Positions 1 through 5,426 of a stretch of 5,426 nucleotides of DNA are shown here, in pieces (the stretch's first letter is position 1; the number at the start of each line of letters is the position of its first letter). The stretch is taken from contig HF988517.1 of assembly GCA_000431975.1 (NCBI GenBank), positions 1 through 5,426 of the forward strand, given 5' to 3'. Below the pieces are notes generated by a model. It was given only the letters and a program-made list of their open reading frames with translations. It was not told the origin of the DNA and did no database searches. Made by a program: the position numbers and the translations under genes. The stretch comes from Prevotella sp. CAG:924. Lineage in GTDB: Bacteria > Bacteroidota > Bacteroidia > Bacteroidales > Bacteroidaceae.

Positions 1-283
1 GTCCTTTGTAGAACACCCTGAAGGCATCCTTGGCATATCCTTCACCGAGCAGGGTAAAGCTGGATGCGGTGGCTCCTTCAACGGTCTTACCGCGGTAATA
101 CACCTTGAAGTTGCTTACCATATAGTCGTTGTTGTGATGGTGATGTCTTTTATTTGCGTGCGAGCAATTGTTGTGACTTTGGCAGTGGTGTATGTCGCAG
201 TCGGATTGAGGACACTGGGCACGAGATATTGCGGGCATGGACAAGGCAATAAACAATGTCAGGATAGCTGTAAGAACTTTCAT
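1..283 (-). CDS. DKNYY-family secreted protein, 5' part (partial)
   Basis: The gene reads leftward from an ATG at 283-281 and is open to the window edge, giving 94 complete codons without a stop; the C-terminal part is missing. Residues 1-22 form a typical signal peptide (Lys2, a hydrophobic core of Leu/Ile/Ala/Phe, then an SRAQ cleavage region), so the product should be exported to the periplasm or cell surface. Residues 24-50 are unusual: Cys at 24, 29, 34 and 40 alternate with His at 32, 33, 37, 42 and 47-50, which suggests metal binding. From about residue 57 the sequence follows the DKNYY pattern: a VYYRGK segment, then SFTLLGEGYAKD, then VFYKG. DKNYY proteins are repeat-containing proteins of unknown biochemical role, so no function is assigned beyond a secreted repeat protein. 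The gene is divergent from the two receptor genes and is probably transcribed separately. I saw no clear TAnnTTTG element upstream of it. Confidence 0.85.
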   Translation of the reverse strand, partial: MKVLTAILTLFIALSMPAISRAQCPQSDCDIHHCQSHNNCSHANKRHHHHNNDYMVSNFKVYYRGKTVEGATASSFTLLGEGYAKDAFRVFYKG

Positions 284-544
284 AATGATGAGCTTTTAAA
301 TGATAGAATGTTTTATTTGTTTAGACGTATTTTGTAATGAAAAAGTTTATCTTGTTAATGTGTTTATTAAACTCTCACAAGTGGATAAACCTTCATCAAG
401 AGACATCTAAATTATGTTCTTTTATGGTTTAATTGATTTTGAGTTAAAAAACTGATAATAGGAGAGAGGTGCGGTTAGTACAGATGAAGGAGAATTTAAA
501 GAGCTTATCCTTTAAGAATGTGATAAACGGCGGCATATCTGTAT

Positions 545-563
545 AATGTCAGGTAAATGTCAG
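545..563 (+). promoter_or_regulatory. Direct repeat upstream of the promoter, candidate activator site
   Basis: AATGTCAG occurs at 545-552 and again at 556-563, an 11-bp period of about one helical turn. The second copy ends 33 bases before the -7 element, and 10 bases before the -33-like TCTG. Tandem direct repeats at this place are typical of activator sites, for example those of LytTR-type response regulators, but the sequence is not matched to any known regulator. The same octamer also occurs once inside the DKNYY-family gene at 255-262, so an isolated copy is not meaningful. Confidence 0.35.
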
Positions 564-572
564 TTACAATTA

Positions 573-603
573 TCTGCTAAAAAGAATCCAATCTATACCT
601 TTG
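573..603 (+). promoter_or_regulatory. Bacteroidota-type promoter for the receptor genes
   Basis: TACCTTTG at 596-603 is an exact match to the Bacteroidota -7 consensus TAnnTTTG. TCTG at 573-576 differs by one base from the -33 TTTG element and is separated from the -7 element by 19 bases, the expected spacing. Transcription should begin a few bases after 603, giving a 5' leader of roughly 15 bases before the ATG at 626. The leader is A/T-rich with no Shine-Dalgarno sequence, which is normal for this phylum. Confidence 0.75.
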
Positions 604-625
604 CATTTATTTAAATGGTAAAGAC

Positions 626-2719
626 ATGAAAAAAAAGTTTTGGTCTGTTGTAGTAACAGCAATATTTATTCACATAAATTATGTAAGTGCACAGAATACC
701 TATATCAATAGTGGAGATTCTGTTAAGAATATAATGTTGGAGAATATTGTCGTAGAAAGTAAAAACATTCTGTATAATACGGATGGAGAGACATATATTC
801 CCAAAATGAGTCAACGTAAAGCGGCGGCCAATGGTTTTGATCTTATTGACAAAATGAAGATACCAGGTCTGAAAATAGATGAAGTGCAGAAAACAGTAAG
901 CTCACTTACACCAGGAAAAGTCCAAATTCAAATCAATGGGGTTGAAGCGACAATAGACGAACTTATGGCATTATTGCCTTCGCAAATAAAGAGTATAAAT
1001 TATATTACCATGCCGGGCATGAGATATGTCAAAGACGTATCCTGTGTACTGGATTTGAAAGTGGCACGAGTAGCTGCTGGATATGCCATGGGGATAAATG
1101 CAATGAATGCACTATCTACATTGTATAATGATGATAATATTTGGGGGCGTTTTAACTTTGGAAAATCAGAGCTGGGTGTACGCTATACATTCAAGTTTAA
1201 TGATAACAACAAGGTCAATACAACAGAAAGACAACTTTTTCAAATGGGAACCGGATTGAAAAAAGAAATCAGTAAGGAAGGTAGGTATGAAGGAAGTAAA
1301 TATAACGCACATAATCTTGCTTTGTCATATAACTATGCAGGTACAAAAAGAGTTTTTGACGTTAAACTAGAATCAGGATGGAACAGCTTTCCTGACCGTA
1401 CTCTCATAGAAAATGTTCTTGATGACAACTCAAAGTATCAGTCAACAATAGACTATAAAGATAAAGGCCGTTCAGCAGCTGTCAAACTATACTATGCCGA
1501 GAAATTTAATGAACGACATGAACTCTCTGCATATTTAACCTTGAGCCAGTCTGAAAGTGATTATGAAAGAGGTTTTCAGATGCCATACGCCAAGGAGCAA
1601 TACAATGTAGATGGGAGTAAATATTCGGTATACGGGGAGCTGAACTATTCCATCAGATTCAAAAAGAACTCAATTCTGGCATTCGGATATCAGCAAGGTG
1701 GAGCATATACAAGTAATGATTATATCCAACCGGATGATAACTCATTTGCAGCGAGGATACATGACGATATGCAATATCTTTTCACTGAATATTCAGGAAA
1801 GTTCAATAGCCTAAGTATGAAATTAGGTATTGGCGGGAGCCATGAACACTTCTGCAATACAACATCGTCGTATTCCTATTGGATGTTCAGACCAAATGTA
1901 AATCTGCAATATACCTTTACGGATAATTTGTCTTTATCATATCAATATCAGAATGAGTGCAATACCCCGTCACTTTCACGACTTACTCCTTTTCTTAAAA
2001 GGGATAACTATTATGAATATTCAATAGGGAATGAAAAGCTGAAGCCTTATCATTCCAATATGCACACAATAAAGTTTACATATGCGACCAAACCTTCATA
2101 TATTTACTTGTCTGCAAATTATGTCATGAACAATAACAGTATCGTTGAGTGTCCCGTAAAAAGGATGGAGAGTAATAATGAAACATATTTCCTATATACG
2201 GAGGATAATGATGCCGATACTCACAGACTACAGGTCAACTTGTATGCAGATCATTACTTTTTCAATAACAAAGTGCTGATTTATGTGATGCCAGGCTTTG
2301 TCCGCGACATAGTAAATGGAAAAGAATATACACATACAAACAGTTGCTGGAATGTAAGAGCAGGGGCAAGTGCATATTTAGGGAGATTTACTATTGACTG
2401 CGACTACTCTTCGGCCGCAGAGTCTCTTTACGGAGAAACTCTTGTACGACAATATGGTTCTGCAAATCTGTCTGCTGCATACAAATGGAATGATCTATCA
2501 GTCAAATTGGGAATCAGGAATCTTTTCAATCCCAAAGGAGCAGGCTCCGAAACAGAACGTCTGTCCGAAATGGCATACAGTTATAATGAAACCAGAAATA
2601 AAGCCTTTGGTAATATGATTTACCTATCTGTTAGCTGGAACTTCTCTAACGGTAAAAAATCCAACAATACACGTGTAATAAATAAAAATGCATCAACAGA
2701 TACAGGAATTATAAAATAA
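626..2719 (+). CDS. TonB-dependent receptor-like outer-membrane beta-barrel protein without N-terminal domain
   Basis: The product (697 residues) is predicted to be an outer-membrane barrel of the family found at the C-terminus of many Bacteroidota TonB-dependent receptors (OMP_b-brl_3 type). Residues 1-22/23 are a signal peptide (MKKK, hydrophobic core, VSAQ). The mature protein begins almost directly with a LENIVVES segment at 38-45, which corresponds to the LDEVVV segment that precedes receptor plugs. A plug-like region follows to about 146, including NGFDLIDKMKIPGL and VQIQINGVEATIDEL. The rest is rich in alternating aromatic and polar beta strands. It includes the barrel motif GNEKLKP at 468-474 and a near-terminal strand (MIYLSVSWNFS) followed by a polar tail. 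The carboxypeptidase-regulatory-like domain usual in these receptors is absent, and the plug end (YVKDVSCVLDLKV) departs from the usual pattern. The ATG at 626 is well placed behind the promoter at 573-603. It is the first gene of a probable two-gene operon. The substrate is unknown; peptide, metal or glycan uptake, or a structural or secretion role, are all possible. Confidence 0.85.
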   Translation: MKKKFWSVVVTAIFIHINYVSAQNTYINSGDSVKNIMLENIVVESKNILYNTDGETYIPKMSQRKAAANGFDLIDKMKIPGLKIDEVQKTVSSLTPGKVQIQINGVEATIDELMALLPSQIKSINYITMPGMRYVKDVSCVLDLKVARVAAGYAMGINAMNALSTLYNDDNIWGRFNFGKSELGVRYTFKFNDNNKVNTTERQLFQMGTGLKKEISKEGRYEGSKYNAHNLALSYNYAGTKRVFDVKLESGWNSFPDRTLIENVLDDNSKYQSTIDYKDKGRSAAVKLYYAEKFNERHELSAYLTLSQSESDYERGFQMPYAKEQYNVDGSKYSVYGELNYSIRFKKNSILAFGYQQGGAYTSNDYIQPDDNSFAARIHDDMQYLFTEYSGKFNSLSMKLGIGGSHEHFCNTTSSYSYWMFRPNVNLQYTFTDNLSLSYQYQNECNTPSLSRLTPFLKRDNYYEYSIGNEKLKPYHSNMHTIKFTYATKPSYIYLSANYVMNNNSIVECPVKRMESNNETYFLYTEDNDADTHRLQVNLYADHYFFNNKVLIYVMPGFVRDIVNGKEYTHTNSCWNVRAGASAYLGRFTIDCDYSSAAESLYGETLVRQYGSANLSAAYKWNDLSVKLGIRNLFNPKGAGSETERLSEMAYSYNETRNKAFGNMIYLSVSWNFSNGKKSNNTRVINKNASTDTGIIK

Positions 2720-2740
2720 ACGAAAAAGAACCGTTTTTGT
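2720..2740 (+). other. Weak A/T stem-loop between the two receptor genes
   Basis: Immediately after the TAA of the first receptor, 2720-2726 can pair with 2734-2740 (seven pairs including one G-T) around a seven-base loop. The stem is almost all A-T, and the T-rich side is part of the stem. It could weaken or process the message between the genes, but it is not a convincing terminator. No exact TAnnTTTG is present in the 83-bp gap, which favours co-transcription of the second receptor. Confidence 0.25.
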
Positions 2741-2802
2741 ATATCTTTTCAGGTATAATCCAATGTATATCACTACAATAACTTAAATATCATTTTGTGT
2801 AT

Positions 2803-5112
2803 ATGCGTTTTCATTTACTTAAGATACTGACTATCTTATCAATAGTAATATATCCTTGTTATGCCTATTCTCAAAATAGTGTAAAAGGAAGTATCAAGGA
2901 TAACTATAATAATAGTATAACCGGTGCGGCAATAGCTATGCAATCTCTAAATGACACTCTCTTCGTCAGGGGGTGTATCTCGGATAATAATGGAAAGTTT
3001 CAGATTGATGATTTGCCATCCGGTGATTACAGACTGTCTGTTTCGTGTTTAGGTTTTACTTCTTATGTAGCAGACATTAGCTTGAAACAGACAACAACGC
3101 TTGATGATATAGTTCTTAAAGAAAAGGCAGAGAAATTGGATGAAGTGGTTGTCAAAGGCAATTCAGGGATAGAAAAAGCAGAGAAGTCCATATTGGTACC
3201 AACGGCATTGGAGAAAAAGCATAGTGTCAACGGATTCGATTTGTTGAGTGTCATGCAGATACCGGAACTTGATGTTTCTTCTGATTCCAAAAGCATATCA
3301 ACTGTGACAGGAGGTGAAGTTGTCGTATGTATAGACGGGATGGAAGTCTTACAGGAGGAAATGAAAACCTTATTGTCAAAGAACATTCATAAGATAGAGT
3401 ATGTACGTTCGCCAAGCGGCAAGTATGCAGGAAAAGCGGGCCTGATTAACATCATAACCAAGCCGAAGGATTTCGGAGGCAATGTATATGTATCCGCCAA
3501 GCAAGGATTTGTTTATAAAAATGGAGACTATACTGCATTTACTGATTTCACAAAAAACAAATGGAGTTTCTCTCTGACAGCTTCAGGTGACTGGTCGCGT
3601 TACTCCAGTTATACCGAGGGCAATGAACATTTCACATTTCTGGACGGTAAAGAGTTGTCACGCAACACCACCAACCAAAGTTCGTTGTATAAGGACAATA
3701 ACCAGGCAATAAGACTAAAAGTGACATCTACCGGTGATAATTACAAATTCAATTCATATATCTCATTGAATAGACAGGAACAACCGGATAACGAAGTTAT
3801 ACAAAATACATATTATAGCGGTTTTATCGAAAGTCAGGCAGAAAAAAATAAAAATTTCTCCGGAAGAAATCTGTCTCCCTCATTTTATGCAAACTATTCT
3901 GTCGATCTTCCCCATAATCAAAGTCTGGGAATAACCGGAGCGGCTTCGTCTGGCAAGAATAAGTATTCAAGTCTGTATAATGAAAATAATCAGGTCATTT
4001 CATCCATGGTGAATGAAGATAATTATGGTATATCTGCAGACGCCATGTATGCCAAATCATTCAAGAATAATATGAGATTAGTTGCGACACTGTCTCATGA
4101 CCATATGACATATAAGGATGTTTATAGTGGTTCATCCGAAGGAACACAGAGATTGTCAACCGACATAAGTCAGGGACTTTTGGAGTTCAGTCATTCCGGC
4201 ACAAAATATTATTATTATATGTCTGCCGGTTTGGCAAATTCACATATTGTACTGAATGGCAAAGCCTATAATTATTCTAATCCGGTCGCTTTTTATGGAG
4301 GAAATTATGCTTTCAACAGCAATCATTCATTGAACCTGAACGGTTACTTCGTACATACATTGTTCGATCCGTCCAATAAAAACTCTATGACCGTGCCGGT
4401 ATCCTTCTTTGAAAGTGTCCAAGGCAATCCTGATGCAGAGCCTTTGAAGGCATTCGGAAACATTGTATCCTACAATGGCCAATTTGGGAACTTTACATTC
4501 AATGCCTCTTTCAACGGTTATATGTATTTTGATAACATGGTTCACAAATATTATGCTGACAATGACATCATTTATAATACCACAGTCAATGACGGTACTT
4601 TCTATGGCAATATGTTGACAGCGACACTGACTTATGGCGCATTCAACAACACATTGCGGTTTAGTGCTACAGCTATTGAAGAATACAATATGGTGCGTGG
4701 GGATATTTATGACTTCTCAAAAAATATTCTTAGAGCGAGACTCTCTGTGACTTATCTTCTGAAAAGTTGGAGATTCAAATTCAATTATCGCACCCCATAC
4801 AAGGCAATCAATATCCGGGGACCTTATTTTGTAACAAACAAGCCGGTGTATGAATTGCAGGTAGGCTGGACCCATAAATCATGGGATATTGAAGCTTTGG
4901 TAAGAAATCCTTTCAGCAAATATTACAAAAAACATATAACTATGGATTACGGATGCTACAATCAGGATACCTGGACATTCAGTGAGCCAAATGGGTGCAA
5001 TGTTGTATTAAAACTAACCTATAGTTTTAGTTATGGCAAAAAGACAAAACGGGGTGATATTATTGTTGATAAATCCACTAAGGATGCTATCTTGAAGGAG
5101 GATAGAGAATGA
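2803..5112 (+). CDS. TonB-dependent receptor-like outer-membrane protein with carboxypeptidase-regulatory-like domain
   Basis: The ATG at 2803 is chosen, giving 769 residues. An in-frame GTG two codons upstream at 2797 is less likely because ATG starts are preferred and the signal peptide begins well at MRFHLLK. Residues 1-24 are a signal peptide ending near YAYSQ. Residues 25-110 match a carboxypeptidase-regulatory-like beta-sandwich: VKGSIKD, ITGAAIAM, SDNNGKFQIDDLPSGDYRL and a CLGFTSY strand. LDEVVVKG at 112-119 leads into the plug, which contains NGFDLLSVMQIPELDV, VVVCIDGMEVL and KYAGKAGLINIITKPK (207-222). The remainder is an OMP_b-brl_3-type barrel with GNPDAEP at 541-547 and a terminal strand region NVVLKLTYSFSYGKK. 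Length and domain order are normal for the family. The plug resembles that of the preceding gene, so the two are probably paralogues acting in the same outer membrane. No SusD-like partner is encoded here, so it is not a standard SusCD pair. Substrate and energy coupling are inferred from the family only. Confidence 0.9.
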   Translation: MRFHLLKILTILSIVIYPCYAYSQNSVKGSIKDNYNNSITGAAIAMQSLNDTLFVRGCISDNNGKFQIDDLPSGDYRLSVSCLGFTSYVADISLKQTTTLDDIVLKEKAEKLDEVVVKGNSGIEKAEKSILVPTALEKKHSVNGFDLLSVMQIPELDVSSDSKSISTVTGGEVVVCIDGMEVLQEEMKTLLSKNIHKIEYVRSPSGKYAGKAGLINIITKPKDFGGNVYVSAKQGFVYKNGDYTAFTDFTKNKWSFSLTASGDWSRYSSYTEGNEHFTFLDGKELSRNTTNQSSLYKDNNQAIRLKVTSTGDNYKFNSYISLNRQEQPDNEVIQNTYYSGFIESQAEKNKNFSGRNLSPSFYANYSVDLPHNQSLGITGAASSGKNKYSSLYNENNQVISSMVNEDNYGISADAMYAKSFKNNMRLVATLSHDHMTYKDVYSGSSEGTQRLSTDISQGLLEFSHSGTKYYYYMSAGLANSHIVLNGKAYNYSNPVAFYGGNYAFNSNHSLNLNGYFVHTLFDPSNKNSMTVPVSFFESVQGNPDAEPLKAFGNIVSYNGQFGNFTFNASFNGYMYFDNMVHKYYADNDIIYNTTVNDGTFYGNMLTATLTYGAFNNTLRFSATAIEEYNMVRGDIYDFSKNILRARLSVTYLLKSWRFKFNYRTPYKAINIRGPYFVTNKPVYELQVGWTHKSWDIEALVRNPFSKYYKKHITMDYGCYNQDTWTFSEPNGCNVVLKLTYSFSYGKKTKRGDIIVDKSTKDAILKEDRE

Positions 5113-5159
5113 TTTTTTTTTGCATTTGAAGTATTTTCACTCAAAACTGAAATTCAATC

Positions 5160-5190
5160 TTATGAATTCCTGGAACATTGGAATTCATAA
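5160..5190. repeat. 11-bp perfect dyad after the receptor operon
   Basis: TTATGAATTCC at 5160-5170 is perfectly inverted as GGAATTCATAA at 5180-5190 around a nine-base loop. An RNA from either strand could form an 11-pair hairpin. No T-run follows on either strand, so it is not a textbook intrinsic terminator. It may act as a 3'-end stabiliser of the receptor message or as a protein-binding site. Confidence 0.55.
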
Positions 5191-5199
5191 CTAAGGCAA

Positions 5200-5217
5200 A
5201 TAAGTCTGATGACTTAT
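5200..5217. repeat. Short 7-bp dyad
   Basis: ATAAGTC at 5200-5206 is inverted as GACTTAT at 5211-5217 around the loop TGAT. It follows the larger dyad by nine bases and overlaps by three bases the near-palindrome at 5215-5226. This clustering suggests a 3'-end structure or an operator, but the function is not known. Confidence 0.4.
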
Positions 5218-5276
5218 ACTGGTATAGGTGGACAGAATATTAACACATAATATCTATACTTATCAAGAGTCATAAT

Positions 5277-5426
5277 CCCAAATCGGTCATTAGAGATTTT
5301 TACTAACAAATTGTAAGTAAGCGTTTGCTTATATAGCTAATTATATTGCATGACGTTTAATTTTTGCTGTAAAAATAGTAGAAGCATGACAAAAAGAAAG
5401 AATGTTTTTCTAATGACCGATTTGGG
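5277..5426. repeat. Perfect 18-bp inverted repeat enclosing 114 bp, candidate invertible element
   Basis: The left arm at 5277-5294 (CCCAAATCGGTCATTAGA) is the exact reverse complement of the right arm at 5409-5426. Pairing stops inside the arms at the next base pair (5295/5408). The outer limit on the right is unknown because the window ends there. Eighteen matched bases within 150 bp cannot reasonably be chance. Short inverted repeats about 100-200 bp apart are the hallmark of phase-variable invertible promoters in Bacteroidota, where serine or tyrosine recombinases flip the segment. Inside are two promoter-like elements facing outward: TAATTTTTG at 5358-5366 on the plus strand and TACAATTTG at 5315-5307 on the minus strand. 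Each has three rather than two bases between TA and TTTG, and neither has a clear -33 element. A recombinase gene is not visible. Alternatives are a miniature transposable element or a fold-back artefact at a contig end. Confidence 0.6.
5386..5426 (+). CDS. Possible start of the next gene (partial)
   Basis: An ATG at 5386 opens a frame that reads MTKRKNVFLMTDLG and runs off the window edge with no stop. It lies 19 bases after the promoter-like TAATTTTTG (5358-5366), close to the 22-base spacing between -7 element and ATG seen for the first receptor. The Lys/Arg-rich beginning is compatible with a real start. The right inverted-repeat arm covers codons 9-14 in this frame, with a second in-frame ATG at 5413 inside the arm. 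Only 13 full codons are visible, so neither the product nor the reality of the gene can be established. Confidence 0.3.
   Translation, partial: MTKRKNVFLMTDL

Larger units (their letters stand above)
284..625. other. Divergent intergenic region
   Basis: These 342 bases separate the leftward DKNYY-family gene from the rightward receptor pair. The stretch is A/T-rich and holds no long reading frame. Only the right end shows recognisable signals: the direct repeat at 545-563 and the promoter at 573-603, both described separately. A 20-codon ATG-to-TAA frame lies at 484-546 on the plus strand and is treated as a weak candidate only. No tRNA, riboswitch or strong terminator hairpin was recognised. 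No CAAAnnTA sequence, the minus-strand form of the Bacteroidota -7 element, was found upstream of the DKNYY-family gene, so its promoter is unassigned. Confidence 0.6.
5113..5426. other. Downstream intergenic region with dyads and an inverted-repeat-bounded segment
   Basis: Beyond the TGA of the second receptor there is a run of nine T (5113-5121), then A/T-rich sequence with no long reading frame. It holds two small dyads (5160-5190 and 5200-5217), a short near-palindrome TATACTGGTATA at 5215-5226, and the long-range inverted repeat starting at 5277. The T-run has only a weak five-base stem (CTATC at 5087-5091 with GATAG at 5101-5105, inside the gene end) before it, so an intrinsic terminator there is doubtful. 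A possible next gene starts at 5386. Confidence 0.6.

Noticed and set aside
134..337. Plus-strand 67-codon open frame across the left end
   Set aside because: It is antisense to the DKNYY-family gene, which has a clear signal peptide and a recognisable repeat pattern on the minus strand.
611..814. Minus-strand 67-codon frame over the start of the first receptor
   Set aside because: It overlaps the promoter-proximal part and signal peptide of a well supported gene and shows no family pattern.
2394..2618. Plus-strand 74-codon frame inside the first receptor
   Set aside because: It is an out-of-frame shadow within the barrel-coding region, with no own promoter and no recognisable protein features.
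2797..2802. GTG at 2797 as the start of the second receptor
   Set aside because: An ATG two codons later gives a normal signal peptide start (MRFHLLK); the extra Met-Tyr is not needed and GTG starts are less common.
3063..3386. Minus-strand 107-codon frame inside the second receptor
   Set aside because: It is antisense to the end of the regulatory-like domain and the plug of the receptor. Its Ser/Thr-rich composition is typical of an antisense shadow.
4327..4545. Minus-strand 72-codon frame inside the second receptor
   Set aside because: It is antisense to the barrel region, has no promoter-like sequence and no recognisable domain.
626..5112. SusC/SusD polysaccharide utilisation locus
   Set aside because: Neither protein has the length of a SusC protein (about 1000 residues) and there is no SusD-like lipoprotein or glycoside hydrolase in the window.
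5087..5121. Intrinsic terminator formed by CTATC/GATAG and the nine-T run
   Set aside because: The stem has only five pairs with a nine-base loop, is A/T-rich and is separated from the T-run by seven bases, so it is too weak to call.
5277..5426. CRISPR array or transposon terminal repeats of a full insertion sequence
   Set aside because: There are only two repeat copies and they are inverted, with no transposase frame in the 114 bp between them. A miniature element remains possible, but target duplication cannot be checked because the window ends at the right arm.

Overview
The window looks like chromosomal DNA of a member of the Bacteroidota, most likely Bacteroidales (Bacteroides, Phocaeicola or Prevotella type). 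The evidence is two outer-membrane beta-barrel proteins of the TonB-dependent receptor type found in this phylum, a Bacteroidota-type -7 promoter element (TAnnTTTG), A/T-rich start regions without Shine-Dalgarno sequences, a low G+C content and a DKNYY-family secreted protein. The genus cannot be fixed from the sequence alone.

Layout: (1) Positions 1-283, minus strand, hold the 5' part of a secreted DKNYY-family protein whose early mature region is rich in Cys and His; the gene runs off the left edge. (2) Positions 284-625 are a divergent intergenic region. It ends in a good promoter for the rightward genes, preceded by an 8-bp direct repeat that may be an activator site. (3) Positions 626-2719 encode a 697-residue outer-membrane receptor-like barrel that has a plug-like region but no N-terminal carboxypeptidase-regulatory-like domain. 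(4) After an 83-bp gap, positions 2803-5112 encode a second barrel of about 769 residues with the full order: signal peptide, carboxypeptidase-regulatory-like domain, plug, barrel. (5) Positions 5113-5426 hold small dyads and then a perfect 18-bp inverted repeat whose arms enclose 114 bp. The right arm lies at the very edge of the window.

The two barrels share order, orientation and a similar plug segment, so they are probably distant paralogues and co-transcribed. No SusD-like lipoprotein, TonB/ExbBD gene, regulator or enzyme lies between them, so the substrate cannot be named.

The most unusual structure is the inverted-repeat-bounded segment at 5277-5426. It has the geometry of a short invertible DNA element. 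It contains outward-facing promoter-like sequences on both strands, and its right arm falls inside what may be the first codons of the next gene. This is suggestive of a phase-variable promoter or start region. No recombinase is visible, and a mobile miniature element or an assembly-edge artefact remains possible.
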